Positions 1 to 7,196 of a stretch of 64,000 bases of DNA are shown piece by piece; the stretch's first letter is position 1, and the number at the start of each line of letters is the position of its first letter. The notes beneath the pieces are model-generated. The model ran no database searches and was not told where the DNA came from. It saw only the letters and a list, made by a program, of their open reading frames with translations. The stretch is from Bradyrhizobium glycinis (GTDB lineage Bacteria > Pseudomonadota > Alphaproteobacteria > Rhizobiales > Xanthobacteraceae). Location of the stretch: positions 310,001-374,000 of the forward strand of contig NZ_JACCHQ010000002.1 of the NCBI RefSeq assembly GCF_016031655.1, given 5' to 3'. The position numbers were made by a program, and so were the translations under genes.

Positions 1-374
1 AAACGCGCGACTATGTCCGGATCATCACCGGCACCAAAGCCGAAGACTGGACGGAACGCTCGGAGGCACTCGCGATCCGCATCGACTTGCCGCGCGAAGC
101 GCCATGCGAAGGCATCGGCAGTCTTTCGAAGGCCAAGGACGTCGCCTGGGTCCCGGTGAACCTGACGCCTTCAGTTGCGAGCATCGTTCGCAAGGCCGAG
201 CAACTGGCGGCGCGCCTGACGACGAACCGCGCGCGCAAGCGGTTCGCAACCCTGCTGCGGAAGAATGCCGCGGGTCCCGGCAAGGCTCGCAGCATGATCG
301 CGGCACGCGCCGCCGGAAAGAGCGCGAAGGCGCGCGCCGTTCGCATCGCATCGCGTGAACGGACGTCCGGTTAG
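1..374 (+). CDS. Hypothetical protein, C-terminal part only
   Basis: The frame is open from the left edge and closes with TAG at 372-374, giving at least 123 residues; the true start lies outside the window. The visible part has a mixed hydrophilic first half and a second half dense in Lys, Arg and Ala (many KSAKAR-like runs), suggesting a basic, possibly nucleic-acid-binding tail. I do not recognise the family. Codon third positions are GC-rich as in neighbouring genes, which favours a real gene. A hairpin follows five bases after the stop. Confidence 0.55.
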   Translation, partial: TRDYVRIITGTKAEDWTERSEALAIRIDLPREAPCEGIGSLSKAKDVAWVPVNLTPSVASIVRKAEQLAARLTTNRARKRFATLLRKNAAGPGKARSMIAARAAGKSAKARAVRIASRERTSG

Positions 375-378
375 GAAA

Positions 379-404
379 CGGAGCCGCTCGCTTGCGCGGC
401 TCCG
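379..404 (+). terminator. Hairpin between convergent genes
   Basis: A 9-bp perfect stem (CGGAGCCGC at 379-387 pairing with GCGGCTCCG at 396-404) with an 8-base loop lies between the stop of the left-edge gene and the stop of the convergent DUF1236 gene. There is no clear T-run, so it may act on either strand or only stabilise 3' ends. Confidence 0.5.
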
Positions 405-416
405 ATCTCGATCGAG

Positions 417-1508
417 CTAGTCGATTTCCTCGATCACCCGCCGCTCGCGCGGCTCGATGACGTAGGTCCGGCTGTCGCGGTGGATGTAGCGATATTCGCG
501 CAAGTCCGGCGCATCGCGATAGACCGTCGTCGGGAACTCCTCGATCTCGACGGTATCAGGGACGCGATCACCGACGCGAATCTCCGTGCGTGCCGTGCTG
601 CCGGTGGTCCGCGCCTCGCTGCGTCCTTCGGTGCGGGTCTTCGCATGCTTGCGGATCACCTCGCGATCCCGGTCCGAGAACTTGCTGGCGCTGCGCTCGC
701 GCGTGGTCGTCGTCGTTGTCGCCGTGGACTGCCCTGAGTACGGCAGCACCGTCACGATCTTGTAGGTCGCCGGATCGACCACGACGATCTGATCTTTCAC
801 CAGCGCAAAGCTGTAGCCGCGATATTGCGGCACGATCTCGACGACGTCGGGCGGCAGCGTCGAGAGGTGCACGTCGCGCGGCACCACCGTGCCGACGTTC
901 AGCGAGAAATTGACGTTGGTCAGCGGCCGCACGTTGAGGTGCGAGATCGACGCGCTGATCTTGGTCTCCTGCTGCTTGTTGAGATTGACGTCGCTCTGGG
1001 CGGCCGCCTGCGAACTGGTGCCTGTACGCTCGCCCTGCGGCTGATTGCTCGTCGGCGCCTGCTGGGCCTGGTTGGTTCCGGATGCAGCGGGCGCCTGCTG
1101 GGCCTGATTGCTGGTGGCCGGCGGCGGATTGGACCGATCCTGCGCCTGGTTGGTGTTCGCAGGTGGCGGGTTGGCGCTCTGCTGCGTTGCAGGCTGGTTG
1201 CCGGCTGCATTGGAATTTGCCGTTCCGCTCTGCGACTGCGCGGTCGAGCCCGTATTGGCCGTGCCGGAGCCGGACGGTGGTGGGTTAGCCTGCGTGGTCT
1301 GGGCTGGCGTTCCCGACGTCGGGGATTGCTGCGGTTGCGATGTGGTCTGCTGCTTGTCCGCCGCGGACTGCGAGGTGGGGGATGGCGCGGCGGAGTTCGA
1401 CTGGGATTGCGGCGTCTGCTCGGGCTTCGTGCTCGGGTTCGGCGACTGCGCAAAGGCGGCATTCGCCAGCACCACCCCCAATGCGGTGGTTGCCAATAGG
1501 CGGATCAT
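417..1508 (-). CDS. Secreted DUF1236 protein with Gln/Asn/Pro-rich linker
   Basis: 363 residues. An N-terminal signal peptide (MIRLLATTALGVVLANAAFAQ) implies export. Residues 22 to about 175 are low-complexity Gln/Asn/Ser/Pro/Thr with repeated short units such as NPPPATSNQAQQAP. A folded middle part (about 180-260) precedes a Ser/Thr/Arg-rich stretch, and the last 50 residues carry the DUF1236 pattern: V-x-D-x-VP-x-x-V, then VYRDAPDLREYRY and a V-I-E-P-R closing strand. DUF1236 proteins are abundant exported proteins of unknown function in Bradyrhizobium and relatives. The ATG is preceded by a purine-rich AAAGGGAG sequence on the coding strand. No operon partners; transcribed convergently with the left-edge gene. 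Confidence 0.85.
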   Translation of the reverse strand: MIRLLATTALGVVLANAAFAQSPNPSTKPEQTPQSQSNSAAPSPTSQSAADKQQTTSQPQQSPTSGTPAQTTQANPPPSGSGTANTGSTAQSQSGTANSNAAGNQPATQQSANPPPANTNQAQDRSNPPPATSNQAQQAPAASGTNQAQQAPTSNQPQGERTGTSSQAAAQSDVNLNKQQETKISASISHLNVRPLTNVNFSLNVGTVVPRDVHLSTLPPDVVEIVPQYRGYSFALVKDQIVVVDPATYKIVTVLPYSGQSTATTTTTTRERSASKFSDRDREVIRKHAKTRTEGRSEARTTGSTARTEIRVGDRVPDTVEIEEFPTTVYRDAPDLREYRYIHRDSRTYVIEPRERRVIEEID

Positions 1509-1616
1509 GGTTCACTCCCTTTCATCAAATGAACATTGGCTACTAACCTGCGCTAAAACGCTCGGTTCCAGTTTTTACCGAGGGAAGGCCGCGCCTCTTA
1601 TTCTGCGGAACCTGCA

Positions 1617-2075
1617 ATGCCATCGAAGAGTGCCGGGATCATTGCCTACCGCACGCGACGGAGCATCGAGGTGCTCCTCGTCCATCCCGGAGGGCCGTTC
1701 TGGCGCAACAAGGATCTGGGCGCATGGTCGATCCCGAAGGGCGAGTACGCGGACGGAGACGACGCAGAGATCGCGGCACGACGGGAGTTCGCCGAGGAGC
1801 TGGGACTCGAGCTGTCCGTGCCGCTGACGCCGCTTGGCCAGGTCAGGCAGCGCGGGGGCAAGCTCGTCACCGCCTTCGCGGCCGAGCTCGATCTCGACGT
1901 GCGCAGTATCCGCAGCAACACGTTCGAAATGGAATGGCCGCCGCGCAGCGGCAAGCGGCAGGCCTTTCCGGAAGTCGACCGCGCCGAATGGTTCACGCTC
2001 GACGCGGCGCGGGAGAAGATCAACGCAGGACAGCGTCCGCTGCTTGACCGGCTCGAGCAGCTGATCGGCAGATAG
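1617..2075 (+). CDS. Nudix hydrolase with Asp-for-Glu change in the Nudix box
   Basis: 152 residues, a single Nudix domain expected to hydrolyse a nucleoside diphosphate linked to another group. The Nudix box begins at the G of PKGEYADG near residue 41; the REFAEELGL half is intact, giving R-E-U-x-E-E-x-G-U. At the seventh position of the box, where the consensus has Glu, this protein has Asp. The N-terminal SAGIIAYR and the following WSIPKGE resemble the diadenosine-polyphosphate/DUF4916-like Nudix group, with the substrate not deducible from sequence. It stands alone and converges on the next gene with only 9 bases between stops. Confidence 0.88.
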   Translation: MPSKSAGIIAYRTRRSIEVLLVHPGGPFWRNKDLGAWSIPKGEYADGDDAEIAARREFAEELGLELSVPLTPLGQVRQRGGKLVTAFAAELDLDVRSIRSNTFEMEWPPRSGKRQAFPEVDRAEWFTLDAAREKINAGQRPLLDRLEQLIGR

Positions 2076-2084
2076 CGCGCCGCC

Positions 2085-3068
2085 TCACTCCGCCTTTATG
2101 TTCGCGGCCGCGACCACCTCGGCGAGCTCCTTGGTCTCCTTGGCGATCTTCGCGGCGTAATCGGCCGGGCTGAGCACGCTGACGACGCCCTGCGAGCCGA
2201 GCTTCTCCTCGGCCGAGGGATCCTTGGCGGCGGCGACGATCTCCCGGTGCAGGGTTTGAAGGATCGGCGCGGGCGTTGCCTTGGGCATGAAGAAGCCGAC
2301 CCAGAACGAGATGTCGAATCCGGGATAGCCGGCTTCCGCCACGGTCGGCACGTCGGGCAGCGCCGGCAGCCGCTCGGCCGAGGACACCGCCAGCGCGCGC
2401 AGCTTACCGGCCTTGACCAGCGGCACGGCGGAGAGCGGATCGAACACCGCCAGCACCTCCTGCGCGAGGATGCCGACCTCGGCGGCCGAACCGCCGCGAT
2501 AGGGCACGTGGATCAGCTTGATGCCGGCCTTCTGGCTGAGCAGCTCCATGGCGAGATGGGCGAGATTGCCGTTGCCGCCGGAGCCGTAGGCGAGCGCGCC
2601 GGGCGCGGCCCTGGCCGCAGCGACGAGATCGGCCACCGACTTGATGTTCGCCGTCTTGGGATTCTCGGGGTTGACGACGAGGACGAGCGGCGCCGACACC
2701 ACCGTGGTGAGCGGCGCAAAATCCTTCTCGGGGTCGTAGCGGATCTCCTTGAACAACGTCTTGTTCAGCGTGATCGTCGACGAGTTGCAGGCGAGCATGG
2801 TGTAGCCGTCCGCATCGGCGCGCGCGACGCCTTCGGCGGCGATCATGCCGTTGGCGCCGGCGCGGTTCTCGACCACGAAGGGCTGGCCGAGCTTGTTGCC
2901 GAGCTGGTCGCCGACGATGCGCGCGACGACGTCGACCGGGCCACCCGCGCTGAAGCCGACCATGATCTTGACCGGCCGCGTCGGGTATTTCTGCGCGAGA
3001 GCCTCTGTCGCCAGCGCCAAGGCGCATAGTCCTGCGATGACTGCCAGCAGGCGGGCCGTTCGTTGCAT
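2085..3068 (-). CDS. Tripartite tricarboxylate transporter (Bug) substrate-binding protein
   Basis: 327 residues. A signal peptide ending ALATEALAQ is followed by YPTRPVKIMVGFSAGGPVD, the hallmark start of Bug/TctC-type periplasmic binding proteins that capture carboxylates or other small acids. Further family motifs are the AGANGMIAAE segment, YTML, and VPYRGGSAA. Normal length for the family. No TctA or TctB membrane genes lie nearby, so it is an orphan binding protein, a common situation in Bradyrhizobium and Burkholderiales. The ATG has a GGGAGAG ribosome binding site about 6 bases upstream. Ligand unknown. Confidence 0.92.
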   Translation of the reverse strand: MQRTARLLAVIAGLCALALATEALAQKYPTRPVKIMVGFSAGGPVDVVARIVGDQLGNKLGQPFVVENRAGANGMIAAEGVARADADGYTMLACNSSTITLNKTLFKEIRYDPEKDFAPLTTVVSAPLVLVVNPENPKTANIKSVADLVAAARAAPGALAYGSGGNGNLAHLAMELLSQKAGIKLIHVPYRGGSAAEVGILAQEVLAVFDPLSAVPLVKAGKLRALAVSSAERLPALPDVPTVAEAGYPGFDISFWVGFFMPKATPAPILQTLHREIVAAAKDPSAEEKLGSQGVVSVLSPADYAAKIAKETKELAEVVAAANIKAE

Positions 3069-3497
3069 TCGTTCTCTCCCAGACTTCTTGGCGCCGCTTG
3101 TGCATGCTTGTTGGTGCGACGCCTTCGACGATCATGATGAGCGGCCGTGCCGGATTTCGCAATCGCGATTGGCTGCCGGCATTCCGCCCCGCGGCAGGCC
3201 AACGCTGTCTCCAAGCAAAAAGTGCGAAAACAACCCCATGCACAGTAGACCGCCCCTGTCAGAACAAGGACTTGCGGGAGGTACGAAGCTATTTCGGATT
3301 TACGAAATAAATTCTGGCGCGTCGGGCAAAACAGTGGCATACTGGCATCATCGCAACAGTCGCGAGCGTCATGGCCTGCGAGGCCGGAGCCGTCCCGACG
3401 CGATTGCGCATAAACCCCTCATCGACATCTCGAAATTCGCATTCGCGCGCAACGGCGAACGGCCGTTCGCGCCTGCGCCGCCAGAAGGACACCGCAC
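3069..3497. other. Intergenic region without recognised gene
   Basis: 429 bases between the divergently transcribed binding-protein gene and the next plus-strand gene. Short open frames here lack ribosome binding sites and recognisable products. The region should hold both promoters; an A-rich tract lies near 3216-3235, but I could not assign -35/-10 boxes with confidence. Confidence 0.4.
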
Positions 3498-4130
3498 ATG
3501 ACGACAGCTCTCTCGCGTCCCATCACTTCGCCGCTCGCGGCAAACGATGGCGCCCCCGCCGCGAACCCGCGCGTAAAACTCTACAAACGGCGCATCGCGA
3601 TCAGCCATCCGGACCCGCAAGCCGGCGAGCGGCTGCTGGCCGAGGCGCTCGGCGCCGCCGATCGCGACGCGATGCACGGCATGCTCAGGCAATTGGTCAA
3701 GGCGAGCGCGAGCGGACACCAGCCCGACGAAGCCAACCTCGCCTTCATGATCTCGACGATCAGGAGCATCGCGCCGAAGGATTCCGTCGAGGCCATGCTG
3801 GCGTCGCAGATGGTGTCGGTGCACATGGCGGCGATGCGCTGCGCCTGCCGGCTCGCCTGCACCGACGATCTCGCCCAGCAGGAGAGCGCCACCCGCGCAC
3901 TGACCCGCCTCGCCCGCACCTTCGCCGCCCAGGTCGAGGCGCTGAACCGTCATCGCAACAGCGACGATAAAGCGATCACAGTGCAGAACCTGTCGGTGCA
4001 GGACGGCGGACGGGCGATCGTGGGCAACGTCACGCAGCATGCGCATCTGATCGGTCCCGATCTGGATGCCACTTCCGGCGCAGCCGGCGAACGCGAATGG
4101 GCCGGCGCAACGCAAGGCGCCAGCGCATGA
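3498..4130 (+). CDS. Hypothetical protein coupled to HGGxSTG-like gene
   Basis: 210 residues, no signal peptide and no membrane segment; largely alpha-helical by composition, with a Cys-containing stretch (MRCACRLAC) near residues 117-125. The family is not recognised. Its TGA overlaps the ATG of the next gene in an ATGA arrangement, so the two are almost certainly co-translated. In other alphaproteobacteria proteins of the downstream type sit near phage terminase-like genes, so a phage- or mobile-element origin is possible, but nothing else phage-like is visible here. Confidence 0.7.
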   Translation: MTTALSRPITSPLAANDGAPAANPRVKLYKRRIAISHPDPQAGERLLAEALGAADRDAMHGMLRQLVKASASGHQPDEANLAFMISTIRSIAPKDSVEAMLASQMVSVHMAAMRCACRLACTDDLAQQESATRALTRLARTFAAQVEALNRHRNSDDKAITVQNLSVQDGGRAIVGNVTQHAHLIGPDLDATSGAAGEREWAGATQGASA

Positions 4131-4396
4131 GCGGCGGTCACGTCCGAAACACCCACGCGATGGCGGCGAGCCCGCGCTGCGGGGCGCGGACCCGCGACAG
4201 CACCGCCTGCCGCGCGCCGGCGATCCACGGCAAGCGCCGCTGCCGCATGCATGGCGGCGCGCCGAGATCGGGCGCCCCGAGGGGCAACCGGAATGCATAT
4301 CGACATGGAATGTGCACACCGGATGGTCGCGCCGAGCGACACCAGGTGAAGACTTTGCTGGAGGACGCTTGGAAGCTTCTGAATGAGCTGAAGTAG
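4127..4396 (+). CDS. Small basic HGGxSTG-like domain protein
   Basis: 89 residues from the ATG at 4127, which overlaps the upstream stop (ATGA); an in-frame ATG at 4097 is possible but lacks this coupling. The N-terminal half has four cysteines (RCGAR, TACRAP, RRCRMHGG) that could bind zinc, followed by the hallmark HGGAPRSGAPRGNRNAYRHG, characteristic of the HGGxSTG family of small basic proteins common in phage and rhizobial accessory DNA. Function unknown; a DNA-associated role is an inference from the basic, Cys-rich composition. Confidence 0.75.
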   Translation: MSGGHVRNTHAMAASPRCGARTRDSTACRAPAIHGKRRCRMHGGAPRSGAPRGNRNAYRHGMCTPDGRAERHQVKTLLEDAWKLLNELK

Positions 4397-4497
4397 ATTG
4401 CGGCGCGACCTCCGGCGCCGGTCGTGGCACGGGCGAATGGAAGCGCGTCATTTCCGGCGCAAGACCTGACCTAGAAGGCGAAGACTCTGATGGATCC

Positions 4498-4515
4498 AGG
4501 GCGTGTACTCATAAA
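4498..4515 (+). repeat. Left 18-bp terminal inverted repeat
   Basis: AGGGCGTGTACTCATAAA; exact reverse complement of the repeat at 6559-6576. The bases inward of it (GGCGCAGACG) do not match those inward of the right copy, so only the terminal 18 bases are shared. Confidence 0.85.
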
Positions 4516-4742
4516 GGCGCAGACGTTGCTTTTGGAGTCTAAGCAGATATTTTCTGCTCAATCAGAGTATTGCCGGTTTTGACCCTTAGCAGACCAACGA
4601 AGACTCGAAGCTTTCTTTGGTTCGTTTGCGAGACATTGCCGCTCTACTATCCCACAGAGCGCACAGGCTCCGTGAAGCTGCAATGCTCCCTAAGCGGCGG
4701 ATCGGCGCTAGAGCCGTAGCTGTTCTGTCGGGGCTCGCTCTG

Positions 4743-4762
4743 AAGTTGATCTTTGTCAACTT
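4743..4762 (+). promoter_or_regulatory. FNR/FixK-like palindrome upstream of RTX-like gene
   Basis: AAGTTGA-TCTTTG-TCAACTT is a perfect 7-bp inverted repeat with 6-base spacer and contains TTGA-N6-TCAA, which fits the FixK/FNR consensus TTG-N8-CAA. A TA-containing hexamer (GTACTA/TACTAC) lies 21-23 bases downstream, compatible with a class II activator promoter. The RTX-like ATG is at 4839. Assignment to FixK or another CRP/FNR protein is inference. Confidence 0.4.
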
Positions 4763-4838
4763 ACCCCCTCCCTTTTGAGAGTACTACTTGGCCCCCTCAC
4801 GCGGGGGGGGGCGACTAGAATGAGGGAGGAGCTTGCCG

Positions 4839-6407
4839 ATGTTCAAGCGCGTTCCGTTTACTCCCGGAGATCTACGCAATCATCATTTCGGCACCGATGA
4901 CACCCTCGTGGGTCAACCCGTGACCACAAATGTTTTGATTGGCGATGCGGGTGGCAGCATGTTCGATTTCGCCAAAGGCGGCAACGATACCATCTTCGGA
5001 GGATCATTTAACGCCGTCAACTTCGGTTACGGCGACGCGGTCCGCAGCATGTTCGACCACAGTAAAGGTGGAAACGACGTCTTCACGGGCGGCGGCAATC
5101 CACCCGGAGGTGGTTCCACGTCCAACACCTTCTACGGTGATGCGGGCGACAACATGTTCGACCACAGTAAAGGAGGCAACGATACCTTCAGTAGTGGCTT
5201 GTTTTCCGGCAGTAAATTCTACGGCGATGCCGGGGGCGGACTTTTTGATTTTGCGCAAGGCGGCTCCGACACGTTCACGCCAATCGAAGTATTTGCAAGC
5301 ACTATCGCTTACGGCGACGCCGGCACCCACATGTCGGGCCACAGTAAAGGGGGCAATGATAGCTTCACGGGGGGCTCCATTTCCAGCAACACCTTCTATG
5401 GCGACGCTGGCGGCAACATGAGCGGCCACAGTCAAGGCGGCGACGATACTTTCACAGGGGACATTAGCTTCTTTGGCGGATTGGAGAACTCCACCAACTC
5501 CTTTTACGGTGACGCGGGTGGCAACATGACCGGGCACAGCAAAGGTGGCGATGACACTTTTGCCGTCCTGGCTCTCAGCGGAGTGTTCAACACGTTCTAC
5601 GGCGACGCGGGCGGAAACATGTCTGGCCACGCTCAGGGCGGCAACGATATCTTCAAGGCCAGCGGCTCCTTCACAACCAGCGCCTTCACGACGGGCATTG
5701 ATCTTGTCAACACTTTCTATGGTGACGCGGGCGGCAAGATGTCCGGTTCTAGCCGCGGGGGCGATGACGTGGCCGTGCTGTCGGAAATCATCGGCCAACT
5801 CGGTAAGCAGGCGGTCAATGAAGCCAGCGGCGACGCTCTTAGCATCTCCGGCCATGCTGCGGGCGGCAACGACGCCCTAAACGGCGGCGACACTTCCGGC
5901 GACGGAAGCATCGATAACGTCCTCCAGGGCGACGCGCGCGACATGTCCGGTTGCGCTCGGGGCGGCAACGATGTTCTGATTGGTGGCGACAACAACAGCG
6001 GCAGTGGTCAGCTTAACAACTTTCTATACGGGGACGCGCAATCCCTCAACGATTCCAGCAGGGGCGGCAGCGACATCCTGATCGCCGGGACCGCGGCACC
6101 GGGTTGCGCCGTCAAGAATGTTCTATGGGGTGACGGGTTATTGGCAGGTGGCGCTAAGGGCGGCAATGATCGATTCGTGTTCAAGGACGATGGTCCGATG
6201 ACGATCGGAACCAACAACACCATCGAAGACTTCAGCCAGCGCCAGCATGACCGTATCGAGTTTATTGATGTGGAGGGCGTAGAGTCATTCCGCGATCTCG
6301 TCATCGTCCAAAGCGGAACTGATACCGTCATTACTGCAGGAACGGATCAAGTCACTCTGCACAACTTCACCAGCGTACTGACAGCCCACGACTTCCTATT
6401 CGCCTGA
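4839..6407 (+). CDS. RTX-like repeat protein, predicted type I secretion substrate
   Basis: 522 residues from ATG 4839, chosen because GGAGGA lies 8 bases upstream (a TTG two codons earlier is too close). It has no N-terminal signal peptide. About thirteen imperfect units follow, each with a core YGDAGGNMSGHSKGGNDTF and variable spacers; the GGND/GGDD part resembles the calcium-binding turn of haemolysin-type (RTX) repeats but within a longer, unusual unit. The last 65 residues (IEDFSQRQHDRIEF ... DFLFA) match the C-terminal module of serralysin/haemolysin-type proteins exported by type I systems. No T1SS ABC/MFP genes are adjacent. Likely an extracellular or surface protein of unknown target. 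Confidence 0.85.
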   Translation: MFKRVPFTPGDLRNHHFGTDDTLVGQPVTTNVLIGDAGGSMFDFAKGGNDTIFGGSFNAVNFGYGDAVRSMFDHSKGGNDVFTGGGNPPGGGSTSNTFYGDAGDNMFDHSKGGNDTFSSGLFSGSKFYGDAGGGLFDFAQGGSDTFTPIEVFASTIAYGDAGTHMSGHSKGGNDSFTGGSISSNTFYGDAGGNMSGHSQGGDDTFTGDISFFGGLENSTNSFYGDAGGNMTGHSKGGDDTFAVLALSGVFNTFYGDAGGNMSGHAQGGNDIFKASGSFTTSAFTTGIDLVNTFYGDAGGKMSGSSRGGDDVAVLSEIIGQLGKQAVNEASGDALSISGHAAGGNDALNGGDTSGDGSIDNVLQGDARDMSGCARGGNDVLIGGDNNSGSGQLNNFLYGDAQSLNDSSRGGSDILIAGTAAPGCAVKNVLWGDGLLAGGAKGGNDRFVFKDDGPMTIGTNNTIEDFSQRQHDRIEFIDVEGVESFRDLVIVQSGTDTVITAGTDQVTLHNFTSVLTAHDFLFA

Positions 6408-6602
6408 AAAGCCCCCATTACGTTAGGTCGACCCGGTTGGTTCACTATGACCATGCTTGCTGGCTCAACTTGCCGATGTCCGGTCGTGGCCTCTTCTCGG
6501 ACCTCGCGCATTGTCAGCTCCTCCGCCGCTGTCGGGGAATAAGCGGACATCGCGCGGATTTATGAGTACACGCCCTAAACCAGACGTGCCGCAGCCATAG
6601 AG
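6408..6602. other. Right non-coding flank of the cassette
   Basis: Non-coding bases between the RTX-like stop, the right inverted repeat and the small gene at 6603. No terminator hairpin with a T-run and no gene is visible. Confidence 0.4.
6559..6576 (-). repeat. Right 18-bp terminal inverted repeat
   Basis: TTTATGAGTACACGCCCT, exact reverse complement of 4498-4515. It lies 26 bases outside the end of the duplicated small gene at 6603-6776. Confidence 0.85.
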
Positions 6603-6776
6603 CTAGGGCGGTGTATTCGCCGGACACAATCTGCAGCCCACTGCGTTCAGCGCTTCAGTGATTTGCTTGGCCAGAGGCTTGGCTTCTTCAGTTCCGATTT
6701 GAGCGATGGAAAGGCCCTTGAAGAACGCGCAAACCGTCGTCGCGACGATGGTATTAACCTGGTGCGGATCAACCAT
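6603..6776 (-). CDS. Small duplicated protein, copy A, frameshifted C-terminus
   Basis: 57 residues from ATG 6776 (MVDPHQVNTIVATTVCAFFK...). It shares about 157 bp of DNA with copy B at 9168-9353. Relative to copy B one G is missing in the segment CAGCCCA-CTGCG near 6640, so the last 12 or so residues (from ALNAVG onward) are in a different frame (CRLCPANTPP). The family is not recognised; a Cys and a central amphipathic helix (EEAKPLAKQITEALNA) are the main features. Probably a decaying copy. Confidence 0.45.
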   Translation of the reverse strand: MVDPHQVNTIVATTVCAFFKGLSIAQIGTEEAKPLAKQITEALNAVGCRLCPANTPP

Positions 6777-6786
6777 TTGGTGCACG
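6631..6786 (-). repeat. Direct repeat copy A (about 156 bp)
   Basis: High-identity direct copy of 9207-9363, differing by scattered substitutions and one deleted base. The two copies flank the CYTH-CHAD and avidin-like genes. Confidence 0.85.
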
Positions 6787-6897
6787 TTGGCGGAACTCGC
6801 CTCGGAGGCACGAACCGAACGCGTGAGAGTGCGAACGCGCCAGAAAAGCGGGCGTCTCGAACGATAACCGCAGGGAAAAGCCACGACAGGCCTGCGC

Positions 6898-7035
6898 TCA
6901 ATCCGAGGCGGTCCTCGCCGAATCGACCCGACTGGTGCGGCCGCCGTCGCCGGTATCCAGACGATAGAGCGCGGCGGACCCGACGGCGAGAACGAGCGCG
7001 ATGACGAGGATCGCGATTGCATTCATGCGGCTCAA
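6898..7035 (-). CDS. Small single-pass membrane protein
   Basis: 45 residues. The AAGGAGG site on the coding strand is 6 bases before a TTG at 7035 and 15 before the ATG at 7026, so the TTG start (MSRMNAIA) is preferred. One membrane helix (residues about 5-24, AIAILVIALVLAVGSAALY) is followed by a short polar tail. No family recognised. It is divergent from the CYTH-CHAD gene. Confidence 0.6.
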   Translation of the reverse strand: MSRMNAIAILVIALVLAVGSAALYRLDTGDGGRTSRVDSARTASD

Positions 7036-7196
7036 TGGAGTCCTCCTTCGCTTCGTGGGACGCTGCATCTCAATCAAGCGTGCGCACGCCGTGTTCCGTG
7101 AAGTTTCCATGACCAGTCGTCCGGGTTGGAATGCGCGCGGCGCCGGAACTTCCCGCGCCGGCGCACTTTGAGTTCGGAAAGTGTGGAAGACCTCTC

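Larger units (their letters stand above)
4498..6576. mobile_element. Putative IR-bounded cassette carrying an RTX-like gene
   Basis: A perfect 18-bp inverted repeat (AGGGCGTGTACTCATAAA at 4498-4515, its complement at 6559-6576) encloses one gene, the RTX-like protein, and about 320 and 150 bases of non-coding flank. Base use inside is visibly less GC-rich than in neighbours. No transposase and no clear target-site duplication is visible (flanks TCCA and TAAA). It may be a non-autonomous element mobilised in trans, a decayed insertion sequence that gained cargo, or two unrelated copies of a dispersed repeat in opposite orientation. Confidence 0.5.

Noticed and set aside
3369..4451. 360-codon minus-strand frame opposite the coupled hypothetical pair
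   Set aside because: No start context, biased composition, and the plus-strand pair shows ATGA coupling and the HGGxSTG-like motif.
4498..6576. Complete insertion sequence
   Set aside because: No transposase-like frame with DDE or other catalytic residues is seen inside, and no target duplication; only a cassette is proposed.
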